DNA of 64,000 nt from Flavimobilis sp052324925. GTDB taxonomy: Bacteria > Actinomycetota > Actinomycetes > Actinomycetales > Cellulomonadaceae. Made by a program: the position numbers and the translations under genes. Shown in pieces: positions 33,330-44,296 of the stretch; position 1 is the stretch's first letter, and each line of letters opens with the position of its first letter. Location: assembly GCA_052324925.1 (NCBI GenBank), contig JBQPRE010000006.1. One strand, written 5' to 3'. Under the pieces are notes generated by a model. The model saw nothing but the letters and a program-made list of their open reading frames with translations. It did not search any database and was not told where the DNA came from.

Positions 33330-33541
33330 CCGCCATCACCTTCCCGGTGCACGGGTGCCACCCCGGACGCCGAGCGCTGCCGCCGGGGCGCGGCTCTTCA
33401 CTCACCACACGGCAGCGACGGGGGACCCACTTCCGACCGTGCACCACGCGGTCTTGGGGTGAAGCCGACGGATGCGCGTCATCCACGGCCGGGCAGAACC
33501 TCAGCCCGAACCCGACAGCTCACCTCGCAGGCGTCGAGAGG
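33330..33541 (+). ncRNA. Probable c-di-AMP riboswitch (ydaO/yuaA class)
   Basis: The leader holds the conserved blocks of the actinobacterial ydaO class in order: GACGGGGGACCCAC (33417-33430), a GGGGTGAAGCC block (33456-33466), then GGCAGAACCTCAGCCCGAA (33492-33510), CCCGACAGCTCACCTCGCAG (33511-33530) and GCGTCGAGAGG just before the start codon. In actinobacteria this riboswitch is established upstream of cell-wall hydrolases and resuscitation factors and turns them off when c-di-AMP is high. The 5' boundary is approximate and the fold has not been computed. The 3' end overlaps the presumed ribosome site (GAGAGG). Confidence 0.82.
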
Positions 33542-33546
33542 TTCAC

Positions 33547-34395
33547 ATGCCCGTCCACACGACGGACGTCATGAACGAGAGCGCCACCACGACTCGTTCC
33601 GCCACGTCCACTCGCACTCGCGGCGCCCGCCGCACCGTCGCAACCCTCGTCGCAACCCTCGGCCTCGGCCTCCTGCCCGCGCTCGACGCCGCAACGGCGC
33701 AGGCCGCCCCCGCCGCCACGACCACGGCGGCCGCCCACCCGGGCGAGGACACCGCACGCACCCGCCTGACGATCCGTCGCTCCGCGACCACGACGTACCA
33801 GGGCGACAAGAGCGCACGCCTCACGCTGCGTCTGCGAAACGCCGACGCCCCCGTCGACGGCCGCGTGAAGATCTACGACGGCCGCAAGCACCTGCGCACC
33901 CTCAAGGCCGCCGACCGCAACGACGACGGCAGGCTCACGCTGCGCTACCGCCTTCCGAAGAGCCTCAAGGTCGGTCGCCACACGATCCGCGTCACCTACG
34001 TGCCCAGCACGTCGACCGACGCGCCTGCGGCCAAGCGCACGACGAAGATCCGCGTCCGCTCCGAGGGCGACCTCGTCGTCCGGACCGCCAAGCGCTATGT
34101 CGGGACCCCGTACCGATCTGGCGGCGGAACCCCGCGCGGCTTCGACTGCTCAGGCTTCACGAGCTACGTCTTCAAGAAGGCGGGCGTCGCCAAGCTCCCG
34201 CGGAGCTCGTCAGCCCAGCGCACAGCCGGCAAGGTCATCTCGCCGAAGAATGCCCGCCCCGGTGACCTCATCTGGACTCCCGGCCACGTCGCGATCTACG
34301 TCGGCAACGGCAAGCAGATCGACGCACCCCGCCCCGGGAAGAGCATCAAGGTCCGCGGCATCTGGCAGTCGAACCCCACGTTCATCCGCGTCTGA
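33547..34395 (+). CDS. Secreted NlpC/P60 peptidoglycan endopeptidase
   Basis: A 282-residue secreted protein. An N-terminal signal peptide (about residues 15-48, TVATLVATLGLGLLPALDAA) is followed by a beta-rich domain (about 60-160) resembling an Ig-like/bacterial adhesion fold, then the NlpC/P60 domain: YVGTPYRSGGGTPRGFDCSG with the catalytic Cys, PGDLIWTPGHVAIYVGNG with the His, and KQIDAPRPGK where the third polar position is Asp. It cleaves stem peptides in the cell wall. The ATG at 33547 is chosen because GAGAGG lies just before it and the riboswitch occupies the sequence upstream. A terminator follows at 34417. Confidence 0.9.
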   Translation: MPVHTTDVMNESATTTRSATSTRTRGARRTVATLVATLGLGLLPALDAATAQAAPAATTTAAAHPGEDTARTRLTIRRSATTTYQGDKSARLTLRLRNADAPVDGRVKIYDGRKHLRTLKAADRNDDGRLTLRYRLPKSLKVGRHTIRVTYVPSTSTDAPAAKRTTKIRVRSEGDLVVRTAKRYVGTPYRSGGGTPRGFDCSGFTSYVFKKAGVAKLPRSSSAQRTAGKVISPKNARPGDLIWTPGHVAIYVGNGKQIDAPRPGKSIKVRGIWQSNPTFIRV

Positions 34396-34416
34396 CCGAC
34401 GCTCTGCCCACAGACC

Positions 34417-34453
34417 GCGCGTGCCCGCCTTTCCCCCGAAGGCGGGCACGCGC
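34417..34453. terminator. Terminator after the NlpC/P60 gene
   Basis: Perfect 15-bp stem (34417-34431 with 34439-34453) and a seven-base C-rich loop, 22 bp past the stop codon. Confidence 0.88.
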
Positions 34454-34554
34454 TCGTTCGTCCACCGAACGTGAGGTGCGGGGCACGACACGACCTGTCA
34501 TCGTGTCTGCGGGGACGATGACGTTCCCACGCAGGTCACGGACGTGGAGGCATC

Positions 34555-37035
34555 GTGGACAGACCGTCCGCCCTCGGGCAGCACCACACCGCAGCCGAGA
34601 CTCGGGCCGCAGGCGGGGCCGCCCGCCTCGCGCAGCACGACGCCGAGATTCGCACGGCCGCCGCCGCTCTCTCGCGCGGCCATGGCGGCGTCGTCTGGAC
34701 GGGCGACCCCGGGTCGGGGCGCTCGACGCTCCTCGACGTCGTCGCCGACGCACTCGTCAACGCCGCAACGTCCGAGGGCATGCGCCTGCGACGCATCGTC
34801 GTGCCGCGCACCCTCACGGAGATCGACGAGCGCGCGCTCGCGCCCGCTGACGGCGTGCGCCTGCTCCTGCTGGCCGACGACCTCGACCACCTCGCGCCGG
34901 CCGTCCAGACACGCCTGCTCGACGCCGCGACGCGCCCCGGAAGCCCGTGGGTGCTCCTCGCGACCCGCACGTCGGGTCCCGTCGCGGATGCCTCCCCCCT
35001 CCCGCACCCGCTCGTCGAGCGACGGGTCTCACCGCTCACGGCGCCCGACGCCCTCCTCGTGCTCGCCGAGCACGACATCGTCGCCGCGCCCCACGTCGTG
35101 GCGAGCCTCGTCCGCGCGTCCTCCGGCAATCCGGCCGCGCTCCTGCAGACGGTTCCGTGGCTGACGAACGAACAGCTCGACGGCACGAGCCTCCTGCCCG
35201 ACCCCATGGCCGTACCCGCCGCGACCGAACGGCTCGTCGGGACGCGACTCGTCGACCTCTCCCTCGCCGAGCACCGGTTCCTGCTCATCGCCGCGATCAC
35301 TGTCGTCGACCGCACCGACGTCCTCGTGCGCGCCGCCGGCACGGACGCCGCGACGATCGCGACGTGGCCCGCGGCTGCCCTGCTCAACCTGGCCGGCGGC
35401 CGCTGCCGCATCCTCGAGCCCGGGGTGCGTGCACTCGTGCACGCACGGGCGACGCTCGCCGAGCGGACCGACGCCCACCTCGCACTGGCGAGCGCGCTCG
35501 CGGCGTCCGACATGCTCGCGGCCGAGTGGCACCGCAGCCTCGGGACGCTCGCGGGTGACGGCGCCCACGCAGCGGGGCTCCTTGCGATCGCCGAGCAGCT
35601 CCTGGCGCGCGGCGACTGCATCCACGCGGTGCGCGTCGCCCGCGAGGCACTCAGCCACGGCGCGGACGAGGCGGAGCCCGGCGCCCACGCCATCGCTGGT
35701 GCGGCAGCCCTCGGCGCGGGCCTCGTCCACGACGCGGTCCACCACCTGCGCCGCGCAAGCCACCCGACGATCGACGTCGAGACGCTCGCACAGCACGCCC
35801 TGCAGCTGACGACGCAGCGCCCCGAGCCGCAGACGGACTGGGGCCTCGCCCCGCTCGCCGCAACCCATCTGAGCCCCGCCGACGACGACGCCCTCCGCGC
35901 AACGGACGAAGCCCTGCGCACGGCGCTCGCGGGCTCAGCCGATGACGCCAGACGCACGCTCGGCATGTATGCGACGACGATGCTCGAGCCCATCCAGGAC
36001 CACACGTGGCGGACCGATCCGCTGCCGCGGCCGTCAGCCCTCGCCCAGTCGCACGTCCGCGTCACACAAGCGCTGCTCGACATGCTCGACGCCCGCTTCG
36101 ACCTTGCCGCCGACCTCCTCGACGAACATGCGCGCGCCCTTCCCGTCCCGCTCGTCCTCGGCTCGCTCGCGACCGCGTTGGCCGGCCGCCTCGTCGCCCT
36201 GGGAGCCGCTGGTCCGCGAGGGATCGTCGGCGCCGTCGCCCGTCATCCCGCGCCCTCGTCGTTCCTGCTCCGGATCGCCTCGCTCGAGAACCGCGCACTC
36301 GTCGCGTTCGCCGAGGGCTCGGCGGCCGAGGCCGCCGCGCTCCTCGAGCTCGCGACCGAGCAGCGTCGCCGTGCTCCCGGGCCGGCCCACGACCTCACGC
36401 TGCCGTGCCTCACGCCCGCAGAGGCGTGGGCTGAGACTGGCCGCGCTGACCAGCATCTGCCCACGACCGTAACCGACGACTCCGCGCCCGCGACCCGCGT
36501 GCTCCGCGAACGCTCCCGCGTCGCCCTCACGGGCCTCACGATGGTCGGCCCTGACGGGCGCACGGGCGTGAGCGACGTCGACGGGGCGACCGACTGGGAC
36601 GCCGCGATGGTCGAGCTCTCCGTCGGGCGCGCGTTCCTGCGTGCGGGCGAGCCCCACAGAGCCCACACCCACGTCCTCGCAGCCGCCGAGCTCCTCGACC
36701 TCACCGGGGCCCGCACGATCGCCGCCGCTGCACGGCAGCGGCTCGCGACGCTCACGACCGCGATCCTCGCACCGCCGCCGGGCCCCGCACCCTCGGTGGC
36801 CTCGGCGCCGACCTCCGCCTCGGGGGCGCCCCGCGGCATCGCGCGCTGGCGCTCGTTCCTCACCGAGCGCGAGCTCGAGGTCGCAGAGCTCGTCGCTCAG
36901 GGCGCGTCGAACCGGGAGATCGCGGAGACGCTCTACCTCTCGGTGCGCACGGTCGAGGTGTACCTCGGTCGTGCGTTCCGCAAGCTTGGGGTGACGACGC
37001 GCGTCGAGCTCGCGGTGCGCGCGCACGAGGACTGA
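34555..37035 (+). CDS. Large LuxR-family regulator with STAND-like ATPase domain
   Basis: An 826-residue protein built like MalT/LAL regulators. N-terminal AAA/STAND-like domain: GDPGSGRST near residue 50 replaces the Walker A Lys with Arg, and VRLLLLADDLDHL near 102 looks like Walker B. The middle (about 270-750) is helical repeat of TPR type. The C-terminus (about 763-820) is a LuxR helix-turn-helix: LTERELEVAELVAQGASNRE, then LYLSVRTVEVYLGRAFRKLG. The GTG start has GGAGG upstream. Target genes and ligand are unknown; it is separated from the chitinase gene by a strong terminator. Confidence 0.88.
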   Translation: MDRPSALGQHHTAAETRAAGGAARLAQHDAEIRTAAAALSRGHGGVVWTGDPGSGRSTLLDVVADALVNAATSEGMRLRRIVVPRTLTEIDERALAPADGVRLLLLADDLDHLAPAVQTRLLDAATRPGSPWVLLATRTSGPVADASPLPHPLVERRVSPLTAPDALLVLAEHDIVAAPHVVASLVRASSGNPAALLQTVPWLTNEQLDGTSLLPDPMAVPAATERLVGTRLVDLSLAEHRFLLIAAITVVDRTDVLVRAAGTDAATIATWPAAALLNLAGGRCRILEPGVRALVHARATLAERTDAHLALASALAASDMLAAEWHRSLGTLAGDGAHAAGLLAIAEQLLARGDCIHAVRVAREALSHGADEAEPGAHAIAGAAALGAGLVHDAVHHLRRASHPTIDVETLAQHALQLTTQRPEPQTDWGLAPLAATHLSPADDDALRATDEALRTALAGSADDARRTLGMYATTMLEPIQDHTWRTDPLPRPSALAQSHVRVTQALLDMLDARFDLAADLLDEHARALPVPLVLGSLATALAGRLVALGAAGPRGIVGAVARHPAPSSFLLRIASLENRALVAFAEGSAAEAAALLELATEQRRRAPGPAHDLTLPCLTPAEAWAETGRADQHLPTTVTDDSAPATRVLRERSRVALTGLTMVGPDGRTGVSDVDGATDWDAAMVELSVGRAFLRAGEPHRAHTHVLAAAELLDLTGARTIAAAARQRLATLTTAILAPPPGPAPSVASAPTSASGAPRGIARWRSFLTERELEVAELVAQGASNREIAETLYLSVRTVEVYLGRAFRKLGVTTRVELAVRAHED

Positions 37036-37078
37036 GCTCCGCTGACGGCGAGGCGCAGAGCCGCGGGTCACGCACCGT

Positions 37079-37120
<42 letters not shown>

Positions 37121-37166
37121 CGGGCGGGCGCCGGGTACGGGAAAACCCGTACCCGGCGCCCGCCCG
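37121..37166. terminator. Very strong terminator hairpin after the LuxR gene
   Basis: Perfect 21-bp stem (37121-37141 with 37146-37166) and an AAAA loop. If the G run is removed, CACCGT at 37073-37078 joins the left arm and pairs with ACGGTG at 37167-37172, giving a 27-bp perfect stem. It lies 38 bp after the LuxR stop once the artefact is discounted. Confidence 0.9.
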
Positions 37167-37217
37167 ACGGTGGCAGAGATGTGGAATCACCTCATCCCGA
37201 CACGTCGCAGACGTCAC

Positions 37218-37223
37218 TAGCGT
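37218..37223 (+). promoter_or_regulatory. Possible -10 of the LPMO-chitinase gene
   Basis: TAGCGT, with no convincing -35, would give a leader of about 90 bases. The region 37173-37321 shows no other clear operator; a C9 run precedes the start codon. Confidence 0.35.
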
Positions 37224-37321
37224 CTCGCAACAGTGGCGGCGCCCCTGCACCTCCACGTGACCTGTCCCGGGGTGAGAGAGGCAGCCGCCTCGCCGCCCCC
37301 CCCTGAGAAAGCTGAGTCCCG

Positions 37322-39559
<2,238 letters not shown>

Positions 39560-39585
39560 CGCTCGCGCTGTGAGCGTCTGACAGC

Positions 39586-39625
39586 GACGCCCCCGACTTC
39601 CCTTCACCGGGAGGCCGGGGGCGTC
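39586..39625. terminator. Bidirectional terminator between the chitinase and clpB
   Basis: 17-bp stem with one mismatch and one wobble (39586-39602 with 39609-39625), six-base loop, in the convergent gap between stops at 39559 and 39634. Confidence 0.82.
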
Positions 39626-39633
39626 GTCGGCAT

Positions 39634-42240
39634 TCACGAAGTGCGGATCGCCAGTCCCCCCGCGTCGTCCGTGCGGTCGACAGCCACCGTGTCACCGTCG
39701 CCGATCTCACCCGCCAGGAGGAGCCGTGCGAGGCGATCACCAATCTCACGCTGGACGAGCCTGCGCAGCGGGCGAGCCCCGTACGCGGGGTCGTAGCCCT
39801 CGAGCGCGAGCCATTCCCGAGCCGCGTCCGTCACCTCGAGGCCGATGCGCCGCTCGGTCAGACGCTGCGCGAGCGCACGCACCTGGATGTCGACGATGCG
39901 ACCAAGCTCGTCGACGCTCAGCGGGTCGAACACGACCGTGTCATCGAGACGGTTGAGGAACTCGGGCTTGAAGTGCGCCCGCACCGCCGCCATGACGGCG
40001 TCGTGCTTCGTGGCCTCGGGGACCGTCGGGTCGACGAGCACGTGCGAGCCGAGGTTCGACGTCATGACGAGGATGACGTTACGGAAGTCGACGGTGCGGC
40101 CCTGGCCGTCCGTGAGGCGGCCGTCGTCGAGCACCTGGAGGAGCAGGTCGAAGACCTCGGGGTGAGCCTTCTCCACCTCGTCGAGCAGGACGACCGAGTA
40201 CGGCCGGCGACGGACCGCCTCGGTGAGCTGGCCACCCTCCTCATAGCCGACATAGCCGGGAGGCGCCCCGACGAGACGGGCGACCGAGTGCTTCTCGCCA
40301 TACTCCGACATGTCGATGCGCACCATGGCGCGCTCGTCGTCGAAGAGGAAGTCAGCGAGGGACTTCGCGAGCTCGGTCTTCCCGACGCCCGTGGGGCCGA
40401 GGAAGAGGAACGAGCCCGTCGGACGGTCAGGGTCGGAGACCCCGGCACGCGCGCGGCGCACCGCGTCGGACACCGCCGCGATCGCCTCGGTCTGGCCGAT
40501 GAGGCGCGCGCCGATCGTCTGCTCCATCGTGAGGAGCTTGGCCCCCTCGCCCTGCAGGAGCCGGCCCGCGGGGATGCCCGTCCACGCCGCGACGACCTCC
40601 GCGATCTCGGCCGCGTCCACCTTCTCACCGACAAGTCGCTGGGGACGCTCGTCGTCGTCCGAGGTGGTCGAGGCGGCCTCGGCCGCCTCAAGCTCGGCGA
40701 TCTCGTGCTCGATCGTCGGGATCTCGCCGTACGCGAGCCGTCCGAACGTCGCCAGGTCGCCGTCGTTCTCGGCCCGCTTGGCCGCGTTCTCCTTCTCGGC
40801 GAGCTGCTTGCGCAGGTCACCGATGCGGTTGACGCCGCCCTTCTCGGCCTCCCAGCGCACGGTCAGCGCTGCGAGCTCTTCCTGACGGTCGGCGCGCTGC
40901 GCGGCGAGCTCGTGCGCCCGTTCGAGGTCCTCGTCAGCCCCGGACTCCTTGAGCGCGAGGATCTCGGCGTCGAGGCGGCGCACCACGCGCTGCAACGTGT
41001 CGATCTCGACGGGCGAGGAGTCCATCTCCATGCGCAGCCGGCTCGCGGCCTCGTCGACCAGGTCGATCGCCTTGTCGGGCAGCTGACGGCCGGTGATGTA
41101 GCGGTTGGACAGCCGCGCGGCGGCGACGAGCGCACCGTCGGAGATCGTCACGCCGTGGTGGGCCTCGTACCGCGACTTGAGGCCGCGCAGGATCGCAACC
41201 GTGTCGTCGACGCTCGGCTCGCCCACGAACACCTGCTGGAAGCGACGCTCGAGCGCCGGGTCCTTCTCGATGCGCTCGCGGTACTCGTCGAGCGTCGTCG
41301 CGCCGACGAGGCGCAGCTCGCCGCGCGCAAGCATGGGCTTGAGCATGTTGCCCGCGTCCATCGCGCCGTCGGAGCCACCCCCTGCGCCGACGACCGTGTG
41401 CAGCTCGTCGATGAACGTGACGACCTCGCCGTCGGAGTCCTTGATCTCCTGGAGCACGGCCTTGAGCCGCTCCTCGAACTCGCCGCGGTACTTCGCGCCC
41501 GCGACCATCGCCGCGATGTCGAGCGCGACGAGGCGCTTGCCCTGGAGCGAGGTGGGGACGTCGCCTGCGACGATGCGCTGCGCGAGGCCCTCGACGACGG
41601 CGGTCTTGCCGACGCCGGGCTCGCCGATGAGGACCGGGTTGTTCTTGGTGCGGCGCGAGAGCACCTGCACAACGCGGCGGATCTCGGAGTCGCGCCCGAT
41701 GACGGGGTCGAGGCGTCCCTCGCGGGCCTGCTCGGTGAGGTCGACGCCGTACTTCTCGAGGGTCTTGAACGTGCCCTCGGGGTTCGCGGACGTCACGGGG
41801 CCGGTTCCGCGGACGGCAGGGAGGGCGGCACGGAGCGCCTCGGCGGTCGCCCCCGCCTCGCGCAGCGCAGTGGCAGCGGCGGAGTCGACGGCTGCGAGAG
41901 CGATGAGGAGGATCTCGGCCGAGATGTACTCGTCGTCGAGCGTCGCGGCCTCCTTCTTCGCGGCCTCGAGGACGTTGCCGAGCGAGCGGGCGGTCGTCGG
42001 CTCGGTGACCGTCCCGCCCTGCGTCGACGGGAGTGCAACGAGAGCGGTGCGGGTGCGGCGGCCGACGTCGGTCATGCTCACCTTGGCGGCTGCGAGCAAG
42101 GCGGCGGCGAGGCCGTCGGGCTGCTCGAGCAGCGCACCGAGGAGGTGGAGCGGTTCGATCTGCGGGTTGCCAGCGGCGGCTGCAGCACGGATGGCGTCGC
42201 CGATGGCCTTCTGCGAAGCGGTGGTGAAGCTGGACTCCAT
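39634..42240 (-). CDS. clpB: ATP-dependent disaggregase ClpB
   Basis: An 868-residue Hsp100 chaperone, full length. N-terminal Clp repeat domain (1-145), first AAA domain with GEPGVGKTAVVEG and FIDELHTVVGAGG, a coiled-coil middle domain (about 400-525) that marks ClpB from ClpA/C, and second AAA domain with GPTGVGKTELAKSL and VVLLDEVEKAH. Pore loop KYRGEFEERL and arginine finger RRF are present. It works with DnaK to rescue aggregates. The ATG has AGGAG upstream. A HAIR-like site lies 51 bp upstream, pointing to HspR control. The middle-domain coiled coil has an Asp-rich insert (STTSDDDERPQ). Confidence 0.97.
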   Translation of the reverse strand: MESSFTTASQKAIGDAIRAAAAAGNPQIEPLHLLGALLEQPDGLAAALLAAAKVSMTDVGRRTRTALVALPSTQGGTVTEPTTARSLGNVLEAAKKEAATLDDEYISAEILLIALAAVDSAAATALREAGATAEALRAALPAVRGTGPVTSANPEGTFKTLEKYGVDLTEQAREGRLDPVIGRDSEIRRVVQVLSRRTKNNPVLIGEPGVGKTAVVEGLAQRIVAGDVPTSLQGKRLVALDIAAMVAGAKYRGEFEERLKAVLQEIKDSDGEVVTFIDELHTVVGAGGGSDGAMDAGNMLKPMLARGELRLVGATTLDEYRERIEKDPALERRFQQVFVGEPSVDDTVAILRGLKSRYEAHHGVTISDGALVAAARLSNRYITGRQLPDKAIDLVDEAASRLRMEMDSSPVEIDTLQRVVRRLDAEILALKESGADEDLERAHELAAQRADRQEELAALTVRWEAEKGGVNRIGDLRKQLAEKENAAKRAENDGDLATFGRLAYGEIPTIEHEIAELEAAEAASTTSDDDERPQRLVGEKVDAAEIAEVVAAWTGIPAGRLLQGEGAKLLTMEQTIGARLIGQTEAIAAVSDAVRRARAGVSDPDRPTGSFLFLGPTGVGKTELAKSLADFLFDDERAMVRIDMSEYGEKHSVARLVGAPPGYVGYEEGGQLTEAVRRRPYSVVLLDEVEKAHPEVFDLLLQVLDDGRLTDGQGRTVDFRNVILVMTSNLGSHVLVDPTVPEATKHDAVMAAVRAHFKPEFLNRLDDTVVFDPLSVDELGRIVDIQVRALAQRLTERRIGLEVTDAAREWLALEGYDPAYGARPLRRLVQREIGDRLARLLLAGEIGDGDTVAVDRTDDAGGLAIRTS

Positions 42241-42290
42241 GAGGTCTCCTCTCGGGTCGGGGTGGAACTCCTCAGAGCAACCCCGTCAGA

Positions 42291-42311
42291 CTTGAGTCTA
42301 TTCCGCTCAAC
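42291..42311 (-). promoter_or_regulatory. HAIR-like operator (HspR) of clpB
   Basis: CTTGAGT, seven bases, then GCTCAAC on the plus strand. The HAIR consensus is CTTGAGT-N7-ACTCAAG: the first half is exact and the second matches five of seven. Spacing is exact and it lies 51-71 bp before the clpB ATG. HspR control of clpB is established in actinobacteria. Confidence 0.8.
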
Positions 42312-42380
42312 TTTGCTGCACCAGCCCTCGATGACACGACTCCACCTCGTCGCCCCAGCCCGGCAGTGCCATGATCAAGC

Positions 42381-43373
42381 ATGACGTTCTTCGCAGCCGC
42401 AGGCGCCACACCGACCCCCGCCACCCCCTGGGTACCGGACGTCCTCGGTGACGGATGGGAACAACGCACCCTCCACCTCGGCCGGGACGACGAGGGCGCC
42501 GTCGACGTCACCGTCGTCCGCCTCACCCGCGGCCCCCGCCGCGACCGCGCGATCCTCTACATCCACGGCTTCGTCGACTACTTCTTCCAGGCGCACGTCG
42601 GCGAGGCCCTCGCCGACGCCGGTTGGGACTTCTATGCGGTCGACCTCCGCCACTACGGCCGATCCCTGCGGGCCGGACAGACCGCCAACCTCGTCGACGA
42701 CCTCGCCGTCCACGCCGAAGACCTCGACGCGGCCCTCGCCGTCGTCCGCGACGACGAGGCCCACACCCGCATCGCGGTCCTCGGCCACTCGACAGGCGGC
42801 CTCATCGCCTCACTGTGGGCGAACGCGCGGCCCGGCCGCGTCGACGCGGTCGTCCTCAACAGCCCGTGGCTCGAGCTCAACGACACGTGGTTCATGCGCA
42901 CGATCGGCACGCAGGGGCTGCGCGTCATCGCGCGAGTCGCACCGCGCGCCGTCGTCGGGAGCCTCGCGCCCCACTACGGACGCGCGCTCCACACGAGCAC
43001 GGGCGGCGAGTGGGACTACGACCTCGCCTGGAAGCCGATCGAAGGCTTCCCCGTCCGCGCGCGCTGGATCTCCTCGGTGCGCCGCGCGCACACCCGCGTC
43101 GCGCGGGGCCTCGACCTCACGTGCCCCGTGCTCGTGCTGTCCTCCGACGCCACGGGTGACCACGTCAACGACCATCCGGGCGTCCTCTCGACCGACTCGG
43201 TTCTCTCCGTCGAGCACATCAGCGCTCTCGCACCGGGGCTCGGCGACGACGTCACGTACGAGCAGGTGCCGGGCGGCGCGCACGACCTCGCGCTCTCCCC
43301 CGAGCCGGCGCGCTCCCACTACCTCGCGCGCGTGACCGCGTGGCTCGACGAGGTCGTGCCGCCGCGCGGGTAG
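42381..43373 (+). CDS. Alpha/beta hydrolase (monoacylglycerol-lipase-like)
   Basis: A 330-residue cytosolic hydrolase. RAILYIHGFVDYFF gives the oxyanion region, LGHSTGGLIASLWA the nucleophile Ser, VLVLSSDATGDHVNDHPG a candidate acid and GGAHDLALS the catalytic His. It resembles monoglyceride lipase or lysophospholipase types. No membrane segments or signal peptide. CATGAT lies five bases before the ATG, so this may be a leaderless start; there is no ribosome site. Divergent from clpB over a short region that includes the HAIR-like site. Confidence 0.9.
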   Translation: MTFFAAAGATPTPATPWVPDVLGDGWEQRTLHLGRDDEGAVDVTVVRLTRGPRRDRAILYIHGFVDYFFQAHVGEALADAGWDFYAVDLRHYGRSLRAGQTANLVDDLAVHAEDLDAALAVVRDDEAHTRIAVLGHSTGGLIASLWANARPGRVDAVVLNSPWLELNDTWFMRTIGTQGLRVIARVAPRAVVGSLAPHYGRALHTSTGGEWDYDLAWKPIEGFPVRARWISSVRRAHTRVARGLDLTCPVLVLSSDATGDHVNDHPGVLSTDSVLSVEHISALAPGLGDDVTYEQVPGGAHDLALSPEPARSHYLARVTAWLDEVVPPRG

Positions 43374-43533
43374 CCCAGACGGAAGTCCCCGCTACACCTA
43401 CGTAGCAGCCGTGCGTCGAGGGGCTCGTACCTGCTGCAAACGCCATGGTCGACGTCACCGCCACGGCAGGCGTGGCGAGAAGCCCGACGATGGCAAGCCT
43501 GAAGACCTGGCGACCTGCACGCTGAAGACGCAT
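43374..43533 (-). pseudogene. Truncated secreted-protein gene (signal peptide plus short tail)
   Basis: The minus-strand ATG at 43533 has AGGGAGAG upstream. The product starts MRLQRAGRQVFRLAIVGLLA and has a clear signal peptide to about residue 34 (AVTSTMAFAAG), then SPSTHGCYVGVAGTSVWATR. After that the frame runs antisense through the hydrolase gene as a low-complexity Arg/Ala/Pro tail, which is not credible protein. It looks like the 5' part of a small secreted Cys-containing protein whose 3' end was lost where the hydrolase gene now ends. Local base composition is less GC-rich than in the neighbours. Confidence 0.5.
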
Positions 43534-43813
43534 GATTCTCTCCCTGCGAGATTTCGGTTCGCACGAGCACGCGGCTCCGCAACCCTCGCGAGAGCAACCC
43601 GCTCGTAGCGCAGAGTCTGCACTGTCGACGATCCTCTCAGCCTTCCCATTACCCCCCCGCTGCCCGCCATCCGAGATGTCCGATCCCACCGTGTCCCGGC
43701 TCCCTGGGTGGATGAGCAGACGCACGCCCACGCAACTCCCAACGCCCGGCACGCGACTGGCCGCACGGCGACCAGCCACAGATCGAACCACTGGCGTACC
43801 GGACACGTGCTTG
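43534..43813. other. Gap before the Mrp operon end
   Basis: 280 bases without a supported gene; lower GC than the flanks, with a C7 run near 43650. No hairpin terminator was found after mrpG. Confidence 0.5.
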
Positions 43814-44296
43814 TCACGCCGGTGGGACAGCGGTCGGCGGGTCCTCGGACAAGCGCGCGTCGTGGGGGTGCTCCTCGTCGCGCGCCTCGTGCACCGCGTC
43901 GTCGACCAGCTCTGCCGCGAGCCGGGCGACACGCGCCTGATCGGCCTCGAGCGCAGCCTGCTGGACGTCGGCCGTGAGCTCGTCCATGACGAGGAGGTCC
44001 GTGCGGATCTTGCCCGTCCGGTAGCCCGCACGACCCACCATGTGGGCCGAGACAGGTGCGGTGAGCATCTGGAAGAGCACGACGAGCACGACGACGAACG
44101 CACCCCGCCACGTCCGGAGCTGCAGCTCGAGACCCACGAGGACGAGCATGAGCCCGAGCACCTGAGGCTTCGTCGCGGCATGCATCCGAGCCAGCAGGTC
44201 AGGGAAACGCAGCACGCCGACGCCTGCCGCGAACGACAGGAACGCCCCAGCGAGCATGAGGCAGGCAGAGAGCACGTCAAGGATCGTGTCGAGCAT
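43814..44296 (-). CDS. mrpG: Mrp antiporter subunit G
   Basis: A 160-residue small subunit of the multi-subunit Na+(K+)/H+ antiporter. Three membrane segments fill residues 1-95; FAAGVGVLRFPDLLARMHAA and TKPQVLGLMLVL are the family marks, with MLTAPVSAHMVGRAGYRTG after them. The C-terminal 55 residues are charged (LEADQARVARLAAELVDDAV) and acidic, beyond the usual length of about 110-120. The ATG overlaps mrpF's stop. Last gene of mrpA-C-D-E-F-G. Confidence 0.93.
   Translation of the reverse strand: MLDTILDVLSACLMLAGAFLSFAAGVGVLRFPDLLARMHAATKPQVLGLMLVLVGLELQLRTWRGAFVVVLVVLFQMLTAPVSAHMVGRAGYRTGKIRTDLLVMDELTADVQQAALEADQARVARLAAELVDDAVHEARDEEHPHDARLSEDPPTAVPPA

Larger units (their letters stand above)
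33148..33546. other. Long leader and promoter region before the NlpC/P60 gene
   Basis: 399 bases without a gene. It contains GTGAAG repeats just after the upstream stop, a good promoter (33291-33320) and a probable ydaO-type riboswitch that fills most of the leader. Confidence 0.75.

Noticed and set aside
33472..33546. Upstream start for the NlpC/P60 gene at 33472
   Set aside because: It would translate through the conserved 3' end of the riboswitch and lacks a ribosome site; the ATG at 33547 directly follows GAGAGG.
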